Shown here: positions 50,640 through 63,052 of the stretch, piece by piece
How positions within the stretch are numbered: the first letter of the stretch is position 1
Layout: the number at the start of each line of letters is the position of its first letter
Assembly (NCBI GenBank): GCA_018239675.1
Contig: JAFEGX010000013.1
Span: 1 to 64,000 of the forward strand
DNA: 64,000 nucleotides
Direction of reading: 5' to 3'
Origin: Verrucomicrobiota bacterium
GTDB lineage: Bacteria > Verrucomicrobiota > Verrucomicrobiia > Opitutales > Opitutaceae
Position numbers and translations under genes: made by a program
Notes under the pieces: model-generated
Database searches by the model: none
What the model saw: the letters and a program-made list of their open reading frames with translations, nothing else
Told to the model about the DNA's origin: nothing

Positions 50640-53111
50640 ATGGCCGAGACCCCACCGACCCCGAATCTGCCCGCGGATGAAGGCGCCACCGTGCGGGCGC
50701 CCGCCCCGGAGGTGGTGTTCAACCGCTACGACCTGCTGTCCGAGCTGGGCAAGGGCGGCATGGGCATCGTCTGGCTCGCGCTCGACCGCGAGCTCAACGC
50801 CCGGGTTGCCCTGAAGTTCCTCCGCGAGGAGATGACCAGCGAGGACCACGCGCTGAAGGAGCTGAAGGGCGAGGTGCTCATCAACCGCGACCTGGCCCAC
50901 CCGAACATCATCAAGACTTTCGACTTCGTCACCGACTCGCGCCGGTCGGCGATCTCGATGGAGTTCGTCGACGGCACCAACCTCCACAAGCTCAAGCTGC
51001 AGCGGCCGCAGAAATGCTTCGAGGTGGAGGACGTCCGCCGGTGGATCTACCAGCTGTGCGACGCCATGCACTACGCGCACTCGCAGCGCGTCGTGCACCG
51101 CGACATCAAGCCGGCCAACCTGATGGTCAACGACCGCGGCGACGTGAAGCTGGGCGACTTCGGCATTGGGCGCACGGTGGCGGACACGGTGAACCGGGTG
51201 ACCCGCAACGCCGCGGGCACGCCGCCGTTCATGAGCCCGCAGCAGACGATGGGCGAGAAGGCCACGCCGGCGGACGACATCTACAGCATCGGGGCCACGA
51301 TCTATGACCTGCTGACCGGCGAGCCGCCCTTCTTCCGCGGCGCGATCCGGGAGCAGACACTGGCCAAGGTTCCGCCCAGCATGACGGAACGGCGCAAGGA
51401 ACTCGGCCGCACCGGGGAAACCATTCCGGAGGCGTGGGAGCGCGCCGTCGCCGCGTGCCTTGCCAAGGAGCCGGCCGGCCGGCCGCCCTCCGCCCACGCG
51501 ATCCGCGAGCTCCTCGAGGGCAAGTCCGCCGCGCCGTCGCCGCGCCGGGCCGGACCAATGCTGGCGGTCGCCGGGGTGGTGGTCGTGGCCGTCGGGGCCG
51601 CGGGCCTCTATTTCTGGACCCAGCGCACGGTCGAGTCCGAGCCGGCGGCCCGGGTCCGGACCAGCCCGGCGGTCGCCCGCCCGGCCGAGCCGGCCGCGAA
51701 GCCCGGCGACTCGGTGGTGGCGGCGCCGACCACGGCTCCGGCGACGGTGTCCCCGGCGAACGCGCCGGGCCCGGCCGCGGCGACGCCGGCGGGACTCAAG
51801 ACGCCCGTGGACGACCTGATTGAATCCGGCGGGATCACGCGCGAGGAGGGCGCGACGCTCAACAACGCGCTGCGCAGCGCGTATGGCGACGCGGAGAAGG
51901 CGCTGGCGACGCGCCTGCTGATCGACCACACGCTGACGCCGGACCTGTGGCGCGCGTACTCGGGATTGGTGCCGACCGGGGACCCGGTGCTCAAGGCGCT
52001 GCGCTCGACGCTGGCGGCGGGCGCGATCAAGGAGAACGAGTTTGCGTGGCTGCGCGCCGCGCTCGACGGCCGCAAGGGCGAGCCGGAGAAGAAGGTCGCG
52101 GCCCAGCTGGTGCTGGAAAAGATCCTGGCGCCGGAACAGTGGCGCACCCAGACGGACCTGTACCCGGAGCTGAAACGCGATCCGCTGATGGAGAAGATCA
52201 AGCCGTTCGTCACGGCCGGCGCGGTCACCGAGGCCGAGGGCCAGTGGCTGCGGTCGGCGCTGGCGGGCGAAAAGGCGGCGGCGGAAAACGCGCTGGCGGC
52301 GCAGTTGATCGACGCGAAGACCCTGACCACCGGCCAGTGGCGGGCGCGGACCGCCTTCAGCTACCTGCTCAAGGACGAGGCCGAGATCGACCCGAACCAG
52401 CTGCCACCGGCGCTGGACCTCGTGCTCGGCCCGAAGGCCGGCGTGCGGCTGCTGCGGATCGACGCGGGCACGGTCCTGTACGGCTCGCCGCGGGACGAAC
52501 TGGGCCGCCGGCCGAACGAGTCGGAGCCGCGGCGCGCCGAGATCGCGAAGCCGTTTTTTCTTGGCAAGTTCGAGGTGACCCAGGCGCAGTACGAGAGCCT
52601 GATGCCGCGCAGCCCGAGCTTCTGGCGGAACAATCCGACGTGGCCGATCGACCAGGTGGTGTGGCAGGACGTGACGGCCTATCTCGCCAAGCTGAACGCG
52701 ATCCTCGCCAAGCACTATGGCGGCGCGCTCGTCGCGGACCTGCCGACCGAGGAGGAGTGGGAGTACGCGTGCCGGGCGGGCACCGAGACCGCCTTCAACA
52801 ACGGCCGGTCCATCACCAGCATCGGCCGCGATCCCGCGCTCGACGGCCTGGCCAACTACGGCGGCTCGGAGAACGGTTCGCCGAAGCCCGTGGGATCATT
52901 TGCGCCGAATGCCTGGGGCCTCTACGACATGCATGGCAACGTGCTCGAGTGGTGCAAGGACCGGTTCCAGCGCGGCGGCCACTGGCAGTCGCGCGCCGCG
53001 GACTGTCGCGCCGCGGCCCGCACCCAGAGCAGCGCCGACGCCGGCCGGTCCAACAAGGTCGGCTTCCGGCTCGCTATTCGCTACCGCCCGCCCGGGGGCG
53101 GGAAAGAGTGA
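50640..53111 (+). CDS. Ser/Thr protein kinase - triple repeat - FGE-sulfatase domain fusion
   Basis: 823 residues. Kinase domain about 29-290: glycine loop LGKGGMGIVW, Lys59, HRDIKPANLM (Asp155), DFG Asp173, and AAGTPPFMSPQQ. Membrane helix about 306-326, then an Ala/Pro/Thr linker. Residues about 391-573 hold three ~55-residue helical repeats (each ending LTPDLWRAYSG, LAPEQWRTQTD or LTTGQWRARTA). The C-terminal domain, about 600-815, is SUMF1/FGE-like (FFLGKFEVTQAQYESLM, LPTEEEWEYACRAGTETAF, GNVLEWCKDRF, RGGHW). The kinase would be cytoplasmic and the repeats and FGE domain extracytoplasmic. Confidence 0.92.
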   Translation: MAETPPTPNLPADEGATVRAPAPEVVFNRYDLLSELGKGGMGIVWLALDRELNARVALKFLREEMTSEDHALKELKGEVLINRDLAHPNIIKTFDFVTDSRRSAISMEFVDGTNLHKLKLQRPQKCFEVEDVRRWIYQLCDAMHYAHSQRVVHRDIKPANLMVNDRGDVKLGDFGIGRTVADTVNRVTRNAAGTPPFMSPQQTMGEKATPADDIYSIGATIYDLLTGEPPFFRGAIREQTLAKVPPSMTERRKELGRTGETIPEAWERAVAACLAKEPAGRPPSAHAIRELLEGKSAAPSPRRAGPMLAVAGVVVVAVGAAGLYFWTQRTVESEPAARVRTSPAVARPAEPAAKPGDSVVAAPTTAPATVSPANAPGPAAATPAGLKTPVDDLIESGGITREEGATLNNALRSAYGDAEKALATRLLIDHTLTPDLWRAYSGLVPTGDPVLKALRSTLAAGAIKENEFAWLRAALDGRKGEPEKKVAAQLVLEKILAPEQWRTQTDLYPELKRDPLMEKIKPFVTAGAVTEAEGQWLRSALAGEKAAAENALAAQLIDAKTLTTGQWRARTAFSYLLKDEAEIDPNQLPPALDLVLGPKAGVRLLRIDAGTVLYGSPRDELGRRPNESEPRRAEIAKPFFLGKFEVTQAQYESLMPRSPSFWRNNPTWPIDQVVWQDVTAYLAKLNAILAKHYGGALVADLPTEEEWEYACRAGTETAFNNGRSITSIGRDPALDGLANYGGSENGSPKPVGSFAPNAWGLYDMHGNVLEWCKDRFQRGGHWQSRAADCRAAARTQSSADAGRSNKVGFRLAIRYRPPGGGKE

Positions 53112-53267
53112 CTAGTGACGAGTGACTAGTGACGAGTGGGGGCTAGCGGTGGGAGACCGCCGCTCCGCGGCTGGAGGTCACGGACAACTCGTCCGAACTA
53201 CCTCACTCGTCCTTCTCCGCAGGAGCTAGCTAGCTCTCTTCACTGGTCACTCGTCCCTCGTCACTCC
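53108..53267. repeat. GTGACGAGTGACTA inverted quasi-repeat at convergent gene ends
   Basis: The left arm (53108-53139) is GTGACTA/GTGACGA alternation beginning at the kinase-FGE stop codon. The right arm (53241-53267) reads CACTGGTCACTCGTCCCTCG, inverted. The cNMP-protein gene ends at 53276 on the other strand, so each arm adjoins a stop codon. Confidence 0.8.
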
Positions 53268-53275
53268 TGCGCGCG

Positions 53276-55270
53276 CTACGCGCGCAGGACGTCGAAGCCG
53301 GGGCCCTTGGCGGAGCTGAAGACCCGGCGGCCCGTGCCCTTGGCGCCGACCTGCTCGAACTGGAGGCTGATCATGAAATCCTGCGTGATGAACTTCAGGA
53401 AATCGCCCTTCGAGATGACCAGGCAGCTGCTGGGCATCGTCGCGACCACGCTGCTGGCGGAATTGCGGTTCTGCAGGAGGCCGAATTCGCCGTAGCTGTC
53501 GCCCTGCCGGAGCTTGCGGATCTGCTTGCCGTGCTGGGTGACCGAAAACTCGCCGCGGTGAACGAGGTAGAGGTTCAGATTCTCGGAGCCCTCGCGGATG
53601 ACGAGCTCGCCCTCGTTGAACTCCTGGATCACCGCGAGGCGCGCGAACGCGGCGAGCGTCTGCTGCGGCCATTCGCGCATCAGGGAGATATTCTGCAGGA
53701 AGCCGACCTTCTGCACCGCCTCCTCGACGTCGGCGCGCGTGAGGTGCGGCAGCACCAGGCGCTCGAAGGCCTCCTTGTCCAGACCGAGGAGGATGGCCGG
53801 GGTCGCGCTCCGGATCGAGCGCGTGCGCGGGCTGCCCCGGACGATGCCGATCTCGCCGAGCACGTCGCCCGGCACCATCTCCGCCACCGCCTGGGCGCGG
53901 CCGTCGTCATAATGCCGGATGACCTCGAGCCGGCCCGCGACCACGACGTACATCCGGTCGGCATCCTCGCCGACGCGGATGACGTACTGGTCCTTCTGGT
54001 ACTCGTAGGTCTTCATGGCGGCGGCGACCTCGCGGAGCGGCTCGGGCGGCAGGTCGCGGAAGAGGACGATCCCGGCCAGCAGCTTGGCGACCTCCTCGGG
54101 CGAGTGGCCGGTGATCTGCAGCCGGCGGCGCCGGGCGATGCGCTCGCGCCACCAGGCGCGGATCTGGCTGGCGATGATCCAGAGGACCAGCCCGACGATG
54201 CCGAGGATGACCGTCGCGAGGGCGCCGACCACGATGATGCCCGTGTAGCGCAGGCCGCCGGCGAGGTAGAACCGGTGCAGGAGGTCGACGGCATTGGCCT
54301 GGAAGAGCAGGCAGCCGACGACGAACACGAGCGCGAGCCAGACGATCGTGACGGACGTGCCCGCGAGCAGGAAGCGGCGGTCGGAGAACTGCTGCCGGGC
54401 CTGGGCGAGCAGGGCGAACGGCTTGCTGGCCGCGAACACGAAGCTCGTGCGGGTGGAGAGCCGCGGGTCGCGGAACAGCGCGCGCAGCAGGTCCCACATC
54501 GGGGTGCGCCACAGCGGCGACAGCTGGACGAACACCGCGGCGAGCAGCGGGAGCGAGTAGGTGGGGAACTTGATCGCGGCGGCGGCGGCGAGTGTGAACG
54601 CCGGAACCATCCGGACCAGGGCGACGTTGATCTCGGTCTCGCGTCCGCCCATGACCGCCTCCTCCAGCTCGACGCGGAAGCGCGGGAGCGGCGTGCGCCG
54701 CCACTGGAAACGCGGCCGGAACACCTGGCACTTGGCGCCCTTGAGCACGCAGGCCGCGAGGAGCTGCGCCAGGCTCGCGGTGGCGACGGCCAGCAGCGTG
54801 CCGCCGACCACGTCGACGGAGTGGCGCGGCACGTGGACGCCGGCGACGAGCAGGATGACGGTCGAGAGGCTCAGCAGCACCACCGATCCAATGCGGGCGA
54901 CCGGCGGCGGAATCTTCAGCCACCAGCGGACGGGACGGATCCACACGGGCGGGTCCTGGCCGACCACCTGCAGGATGCTGTGCTGGTACCCGCGGACCAC
55001 GAGGTCATAGAACTCGCGGAGCGGCGGGCAGTGGTCCTCGGAGATGATCTCGCAGAGCGCATCGGACACCGTGCGGCCCTGGGTGAAGCGCTGCAGCAGC
55101 TGCCACTGCGGCCGGGTGATCACGAGATACCGCGCATCCGAGTCGTTCTTGACGACGATCAGATTGCCGCGGGTCGTGGCGGTGCGCAGATCGGGAACCA
55201 GGCGCAGCGTCGCCGTGCCCAGCAGGGTGGGCAGATCCAATCGCGGTACGGCCTTGGGTCCGGTAGCCAT
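53276..55270 (-). CDS. Membrane protein with PqqD-like region and two cyclic-nucleotide-binding domains
   Basis: 664 residues. The N-terminal ~100 residues resemble PqqD-like modules (RYLVITRPQWQLLQRFTQG, TVSDALCEIISED). The middle, about 125-390, has several hydrophobic segments that may derive from an M50-like membrane protease fold but lacks HExxH. The C-terminal part has two cNMP/CRP-type domains: about 425-530 with VIRVGEDADRMYVVVAGRLE and GDVLGEIGIVRGSPRTRS, and about 540-650 with LVIREGSENLNLYLVHRGEF and GDSYGEFGLLQNRNSAS. The phosphate-binding cassette GE(I/F)(G)..R.S/R is reasonably preserved in the first. Start ATG 55270; ligand cAMP or cGMP not determinable. Confidence 0.82.
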   Translation of the reverse strand: MATGPKAVPRLDLPTLLGTATLRLVPDLRTATTRGNLIVVKNDSDARYLVITRPQWQLLQRFTQGRTVSDALCEIISEDHCPPLREFYDLVVRGYQHSILQVVGQDPPVWIRPVRWWLKIPPPVARIGSVVLLSLSTVILLVAGVHVPRHSVDVVGGTLLAVATASLAQLLAACVLKGAKCQVFRPRFQWRRTPLPRFRVELEEAVMGGRETEINVALVRMVPAFTLAAAAAIKFPTYSLPLLAAVFVQLSPLWRTPMWDLLRALFRDPRLSTRTSFVFAASKPFALLAQARQQFSDRRFLLAGTSVTIVWLALVFVVGCLLFQANAVDLLHRFYLAGGLRYTGIIVVGALATVILGIVGLVLWIIASQIRAWWRERIARRRRLQITGHSPEEVAKLLAGIVLFRDLPPEPLREVAAAMKTYEYQKDQYVIRVGEDADRMYVVVAGRLEVIRHYDDGRAQAVAEMVPGDVLGEIGIVRGSPRTRSIRSATPAILLGLDKEAFERLVLPHLTRADVEEAVQKVGFLQNISLMREWPQQTLAAFARLAVIQEFNEGELVIREGSENLNLYLVHRGEFSVTQHGKQIRKLRQGDSYGEFGLLQNRNSASSVVATMPSSCLVISKGDFLKFITQDFMISLQFEQVGAKGTGRRVFSSAKGPGFDVLRA

Positions 55271-55342
55271 GCGGAGTCGACGGGCCGACACTGCGCCGAA
55301 GTCGTCCGGCAGTGAAGCCGAAAGCGAGGCGGCGGGGCCGCC

Positions 55343-55447
55343 CGTTGAAAGCCGTCGGTTGAAGGTTGAAAGACCGGTCACGATCGGTGCCGGCGCAGCC
55401 CGACCGCTCGCCCGGCTTTCAACCGACCGCTTTCAACCTTCAACCCC
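55343..55447. repeat. GTTGAAAG inverted quasi-repeat between gyrA and cNMP gene
   Basis: The left arm (55343-55374) reads GTTGAAAGCCGTCGGTTGAA and onward. The right arm (55415-55447) has CTTTCAACCGACCGCTTTC and onward, inverted, with a ~40-nt loop. The right arm is 12 nt from the gyrA stop. Same unit as the tract at 24008-24038. Confidence 0.8.
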
Positions 55448-55458
55448 CAAGTTCCCGC

Positions 55459-57945
55459 TCAGGCGCCCGGCTGGCCCGCGGCCGGGGCGGCGGGCTCGTC
55501 GGCGCCCAGCTCCTCCTCGGTCTCGATGATCCGCGCGATGCTGAGCAGCTTGTCGCCCTCGGCGAGGGTCACGAGCTTCACGCCCTTTGCGCCGCGGCCG
55601 GTTTCCCGGATCTCGTTGACGCGGGTGCGGATGCTCTGGCCCTTGGCGGTGAGGAGCATGACCTCGTCGGAGTCGTGGACGCTGAGCGCGCCGGCGACGC
55701 TGACGGAGCCGTCCTCGGGGAGGTCGATGGCGATGACACCGGAGCCGCCGCGGCTGATGAGGCGGTACTCCGCGAAGGGCGTGCGCTTCCCGATGCCGTC
55801 CTCGCGGGCGACGAGCAGGCGGGCGGCGGGGTCGCAGACCTCGATGGTGCGGACATAGTCGCCGTCGAACTTGAACCGCATGCCGGTGACGCCGACGGTG
55901 GCGCGGCCCTGGTCGCGGAGGTCGCCCTCGTTGAAGCGGACGGCCTGGCCGCGGTAGCTGACGAGGATGATCTCGTTTTCGCCATTAGTGAGGACGCAGC
56001 CGACGAGCGCGTCCCCGGCCTCGAGGTTGATGCCGATGAGGCCGCCCTCGCGGGTGGTGTTGGCGTAGTCGGTGAGGCTGGTCTTCTTGGTGATGCCCTG
56101 GCGGGTGGCCATCACGAGGAACTTGCCGGGCTCGAAGTCCTTCACGCAGAGCATGGCGGCGATCTTCTCGCCCTCGGCGAGGCGGAGGAAGGACGTGACC
56201 GACTTGCCCTTCGAGGCGCGGGTGCCCTCGGGGACGTCGTAGACCTTCTTCGCGTGGCACTGGCCGGTGCTGGTGAGGAAGAGGATGTAGTCGTGGGTCG
56301 AGGCGGTGAAGAGGTGCTCCACGAAATCCTCGTCGTAGGTCTCGGCGCCGATCACGCCCTTGCCGCCGCGCTTCTGGGAGCGGTAGTCGGCGACGCGGGT
56401 GCGCTTGATGAAGCCGAGATGGGAGACGGTGATGACGCAGCCCTCGTTCGGCACGACGTCCTCCATGCGGAAGTCGGAGGCGGCCGCGATGATCTCGGTG
56501 CGGCGGGGCGAGGCGTACTTCGTCTTCATCTCGAGCAGCTCCTTCTTGATCAGCGCGAGGAGCTTGGCCTCGGACTCGAGGATGCTGCGGAGCTCCTCGA
56601 TGATCTTCATGAGCTCGATGTACTCGGCCTCGATCTTGCCGCGCTCCAGGCCGGTGAGCTGGTAGAGGCGGAGCTCGAGGATGGCGTCGGTCTGGCGCTC
56701 GCTGAGCGGGTACTTCGCCATCAGCTGCACCTTTGCGTCCTCGCGGTTGGCGGAGGCGCGGATGATCCGCACGAAGTCGTCGAGGTTGTCGAGCGCGATG
56801 ATGTAGCCCTCGAGGATGTGGGCGCGGTCGAGGGCCTCCTTCAGCCGGAACTGCGTGCGGCGCGTGATGACATCGCGGCGGTGCTCGATGTAGCACTCGA
56901 TGAGCTCCTTGATGTTCATCTGCTTCGGCCGCTTCTTGTCGAGGGCCAGCAGGGTGACGCCGAACGAGGACTCGAGGGCGGTCTTCTGGAAGAGCTGGTT
57001 GATGACGACCTTGGCCTGCTCGCCGCGCTTGAGCTCGATGACGATGCGGGTCTGCTCGTCGGACTCGTCGCGGAGGTCGCGGATGCCGTCGATCTCCTTT
57101 TCGCCGACGAGGTCCGCGATGCGGGTCACGAGCGAGGCGCGGTTCACGTTGTACGGGATCTCCGTGATCACGATCTGCTCCATGCCGCCCTTGAGCTCCT
57201 CGGTGTGGGCCTTGCCGCGGGTGCGGACGATGCCCTTGCCGGTCTTGAGGTAGCTGAGGATGCCCTCGCGGCCGGTGATGACGCCGCCGGTCGGGAAGTC
57301 GGGGCCCTGGATGATGGCGCAGAGCTCGTCCACCGAGATGCGCGGGTGGTCGATGATCGCGCAGGTGGCGTCGATGATCTCGTCGAGGTTGTGCGGCGGG
57401 ATGTTCGTCGTCATGCCGACGGCGATGCCGGTCGAGCCGTTCATCAGCAGGTTCGGCAGGGCGGCCGGGAGGACGGTCGGCTCGGTGGTCGACTCCTTGT
57501 AGTTCGGGACGAAGTCGACGGTGTCCTCCTCGATGTCCTTCAGCAGGTCCTCGGCGATGTCGCGCAGGCGGGCCTCGGTGTACCGGTAGGCGGCCGGCGG
57601 GTCGCCGTCGACGGAACCGAAGTTGCCCTGCGGGTCGATCAGCGGGTACCGCATGACCCAGGGCTGGGCGAGGCGGACCAGCGTGTCGTAGACCGAGGCG
57701 TCACCGTGCGGGTGATAGTTCTTGAGCACCTCGCCGACGACGCCGGCGCACTTGTCGTAGGGCCGGTTGTGGAGCAGGCCCTCGCGGAGCATCGCGTAGA
57801 GGATGCGGCGCTGCACCGGCTTCAGGCCGTCGCGCGCGTCGGGCAGCGCCCGCGAGATGATGACCGACATCGAGTAATCGATGTAGGCCGTCTGCATGAT
57901 GTCGGTGATGTTCGCCGTCGAGAGACGTTCGGACGTGGTGTACAT
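55459..57945 (-). CDS. gyrA: DNA gyrase subunit A
   Basis: 828 residues. Winged-helix/tower region with the QRRILYAM motif and catalytic Tyr in [10 protein letters not shown], quinolone-resistance region [19 protein letters not shown] (Ser and acidic residues intact), and a C-terminal pinwheel domain with the GyrA-box [11 protein letters not shown], marking gyrase rather than topoisomerase IV. Forms the A2B2 complex that introduces negative supercoils. Start ATG 57945 ([13 protein letters not shown]). Directly downstream of gyrB with a 141-nt gap that holds an inverted repeat. Confidence 0.97.
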   Translation of the reverse strand: MYTTSERLSTANITDIMQTAYIDYSMSVIISRALPDARDGLKPVQRRILYAMLREGLLHNRPYDKCAGVVGEVLKNYHPHGDASVYDTLVRLAQPWVMRYPLIDPQGNFGSVDGDPPAAYRYTEARLRDIAEDLLKDIEEDTVDFVPNYKESTTEPTVLPAALPNLLMNGSTGIAVGMTTNIPPHNLDEIIDATCAIIDHPRISVDELCAIIQGPDFPTGGVITGREGILSYLKTGKGIVRTRGKAHTEELKGGMEQIVITEIPYNVNRASLVTRIADLVGEKEIDGIRDLRDESDEQTRIVIELKRGEQAKVVINQLFQKTALESSFGVTLLALDKKRPKQMNIKELIECYIEHRRDVITRRTQFRLKEALDRAHILEGYIIALDNLDDFVRIIRASANREDAKVQLMAKYPLSERQTDAILELRLYQLTGLERGKIEAEYIELMKIIEELRSILESEAKLLALIKKELLEMKTKYASPRRTEIIAAASDFRMEDVVPNEGCVITVSHLGFIKRTRVADYRSQKRGGKGVIGAETYDEDFVEHLFTASTHDYILFLTSTGQCHAKKVYDVPEGTRASKGKSVTSFLRLAEGEKIAAMLCVKDFEPGKFLVMATRQGITKKTSLTDYANTTREGGLIGINLEAGDALVGCVLTNGENEIILVSYRGQAVRFNEGDLRDQGRATVGVTGMRFKFDGDYVRTIEVCDPAARLLVAREDGIGKRTPFAEYRLISRGGSGVIAIDLPEDGSVSVAGALSVHDSDEVMLLTAKGQSIRTRVNEIRETGRGAKGVKLVTLAEGDKLLSIARIIETEEELGADEPAAPAAGQPGA

Positions 57946-57954
57946 GCGGTGCGG

Positions 57955-58083
57955 AGAGTAGGGAGTAGCGAGTAGCGGGTAGTGAGCAGGAGATCAGCGC
58001 GAGAGGAGGGTGGGCGCGGGCGGCGGATCGTGGATGGTTGGATTCCCCATGCTCGCTACGCGCTACCCGCTACTCGCTACTAC
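57955..58083. repeat. GAGTAGCGGGTAG inverted quasi-repeat between gyrB and gyrA
   Basis: The left arm (57955-57990) alternates GAGTAG/GCGAGTAGCGGGTAG. The right arm (58051-58083) reads GCTCGCTACGCGCTACCCGC and onward, inverted. The right arm is 4 nt from the gyrB stop and the left arm is 10 nt from the gyrA start, so it fills the gap between cotranscribed genes. Confidence 0.8.
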
Positions 58084-58086
58084 AAA

Positions 58087-60784
<2,698 letters not shown>

Positions 60785-61498
60785 ATGATCCCTCCCGTAC
60801 TCGAAAAGGTGCTGATTTTACAGGATCGCGACGCCAAGCGACTGGCACTGGAGGGCCAAATTCGGGCGGTCCCGCGCGACATTGCCGCCGTGGAGCAGAA
60901 AATCGCCACTGAACGCGCTGCCATCGAGTCGGCGAAGGACGAACTGAAGGGGCTCGAGACCAAGAAAAAGCTCCTTGAGACCGAAATCGGCTCCGCCGAG
61001 GAGAAGCTGGCCAAGTACCGCACCCAGCAATCACAGGTCAGGAAAAACGATGAATACCAGGCACTTGGTCACGAGATCGAGACGATGACCAACACGATCA
61101 GCACCTTGGAGGAGCAGGAACTCCAGGTGATGTATGCGATCGATGAGGCGAAGAAGAAATTCCAGGCCGCCGAAGCGGCGCTGAAGGCGAACATCGCTGG
61201 GCACGAGGGCCGGATCAAGACCCTGAAGGAGCGCGAGGTGAATCTGGTCGCGGAGCACAAGGCCGTCGAAGCCGAGGTGGCTGCGGCGCGCAGCCCGCTG
61301 TCCGAGAGCGAATTAAAAACCTACGACCGCATCGTCACCAAGGGTCTGCCGGTCTGCGTCCCGATCCGCGGTGCGAAGTGCGGCGGCTGTCACCTAAAGG
61401 TGTCCAGCGAGGTCGAGTCCGCCGCGCGCGGCAAATCGACCGACGGAAAACTGCCCGTGTGCGACCAGTGCGGGCGGTTGGTCTACTGGGAGTCTTGA
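60785..61498 (+). CDS. C4-type zinc-ribbon coiled-coil protein
   Basis: 237 residues. A long coiled coil (about 10-165, with heptads such as LEGQIRAVPRDIAAVEQKI) is followed by a C-terminal zinc ribbon with CGGCHLKV and CDQCGRLVYW. This matches the zf-RING_7/CdsZ-type family widespread in bacteria, whose roles include DNA/RNA binding or translation factors in some lineages. Start ATG 60785 (MIPPVLEKVLILQDRD), with AAAAAGG upstream; GTG 60782 is an alternative. Confidence 0.88.
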   Translation: MIPPVLEKVLILQDRDAKRLALEGQIRAVPRDIAAVEQKIATERAAIESAKDELKGLETKKKLLETEIGSAEEKLAKYRTQQSQVRKNDEYQALGHEIETMTNTISTLEEQELQVMYAIDEAKKKFQAAEAALKANIAGHEGRIKTLKEREVNLVAEHKAVEAEVAAARSPLSESELKTYDRIVTKGLPVCVPIRGAKCGGCHLKVSSEVESAARGKSTDGKLPVCDQCGRLVYWES

Positions 61499-61547
61499 GG
61501 GTTGTTCGGGCGGGAACCTGGTCGGGGTCGAATTTGACCGCGGATTG

Positions 61548-61744
61548 CGCGGATTTTCGCGGATGATTCGATCGGATGCCCCGCTGACTGCGCACCGACT
61601 GTCGTCGCTGCACAGTCAGCGAGGCGGGTTCGAGGGAATCCGGTCCTGCCGGGTCGTCTCCGATGGCCGAACGGACCTAGCGTTGCGCGCAGCGCAAGGC
61701 GACGGTCCGTGAGGAATCGCCTGCCTCATCCGCGAAAATCCGCG
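61548..61744. repeat. Perfect 19-bp inverted repeat upstream of rnpB
   Basis: CGCGGATTTTCGCGGATGA at 61548-61566 has its exact reverse complement at 61726-61744. The 159-nt spacer shows no gene. The left arm lies about 50 nt past the zinc-ribbon gene stop. Similar CGCGGATTTTCGCGGAT text is, to my knowledge, common between genes in several bacterial phyla, including Verrucomicrobiota. The 61499-61857 gap contains nothing else recognised except the presumed rnpB promoter. Confidence 0.85.
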
Positions 61745-61857
61745 TAATTCGTGGTAGGAAAGTCTCCGTATTACCGGAGGGTACCGGGGAACCCGAATGC
61801 CCAAGCTACCTTTCCCGGCCTTGCATTCGCTCGGGGCGGCCGTAGGTTTGTCCCCTT

Positions 61858-62327
<470 letters not shown>

Positions 62328-62766
62328 AACTTCCCGCTGGAGGCGGGAAAGTGACAGGTTGCAGGTCACAAGTATCAGGTCTTGTCCGCGGTTCCGCCGC
62401 AACGGGATGACGTTCGACCTTCGGCATGGATCGTCGGTTATGTCCTTCGTTCCCTCCGTTGCCTCCTGTGAACTTCCGGTCCCGCTGGGACTGGTATCTT
62501 CGGCCCGCCCCATGGCTCATTCTTTCGCACTTATCGCCGAATCGTCACCGACCGGTCGCGCGGAGTTCACAAATGCCTGCCAAACTGGGGCGTGTCAGGC
62601 AATCGTGCTCCCAGTTGCGCCGTCCCGGGGGTTGTGGACGGGCAGCCCGGGGTGCGGTGCTGTGGTTCTAGGGCTCCCGGCGCACCCGGTCAGGTGCGCC
62701 GGGAATTGCCCTTGACTCTCGGCGGAGCGTTTGGGTTTCTGTCCGGCTTCCAATCGATCCCTATCC
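62328..62766. other. Gap between rnpB and rpsT
   Basis: 439 nt without a convincing gene. It starts with a CTTCCCGC/GCGGGAAG hairpin at 62330-62351, then GTGACAGG- and CAGGTCACAAG-like text (about 62352-62381) and CCTTCGTTCCCTCCGTTGCC text (about 62442-62461) of the intergenic-repeat type. A TTGACT at 62712-62717 could be the -35 of the rpsT promoter, but the matching -10 is weak. A 118-codon open frame here has no family resemblance. Confidence 0.5.
62676..62703 (+). promoter_or_regulatory. Strong hairpin in rpsT upstream region
   Basis: Perfect 11-bp stem CCCGGCGCACC / GGTGCGCCGGG with a 6-nt loop, ending 63 nt before the rpsT start. No T-run follows. It could be a leader structure for S20 autoregulation or a boundary for upstream transcripts; both are inference. 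Confidence 0.5.
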
Positions 62767-63027
62767 ATGGCCAACACCAAATCCGCCATCAAGGCCGCCC
62801 GTAAGGCCGCGCGCCTGACCACCCGCAACCAGGCCGTCAAGACCCGCCTGAAGACCCTTCACAAGAAGCTGGACGCCGCGACCAAGGCCGGCGACGCCGC
62901 CGCCACCAAGGCCGCGGCCGCCGCGTATGCCTCCGCGATGGACAAGGCCGTCAAGTCCGGCGTCGTGCACCGCAACGCCGCCTCGCGCGCCAAGGCTCAC
63001 GCCGCGAAGTTCGTGTTCGCGAAGTAA
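62767..63027 (+). CDS. rpsT: 30S ribosomal protein S20
   Basis: 86 residues, highly basic and alanine-rich, matching bS20: MANTKSAIKAARKAARLTTR start, central KTLHKKLDAA and C-terminal VHRNAASRAKAHAAKFV. Binds 16S rRNA early in small-subunit assembly. Start ATG 62767. Followed by an intrinsic terminator. Confidence 0.96.
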   Translation: MANTKSAIKAARKAARLTTRNQAVKTRLKTLHKKLDAATKAGDAAATKAAAAAYASAMDKAVKSGVVHRNAASRAKAHAAKFVFAK

Positions 63028-63052
63028 CCGGGGTCTTCCCCCGTCCGTTTTC

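Noticed and set aside
50463-52715. A long in-frame minus-strand extension upstream of the FHA-cyclase gene
   Set aside because: It runs antisense through the kinase-FGE gene and has repetitive Arg/Ala/Val composition. The FHA domain begins normally at ATG 50462.
62359-62715. 118-codon open frame between rnpB and rpsT
   Set aside because: No ribosome-binding site or family resemblance, and it runs through repeat-like DNA and the rpsT leader hairpin.
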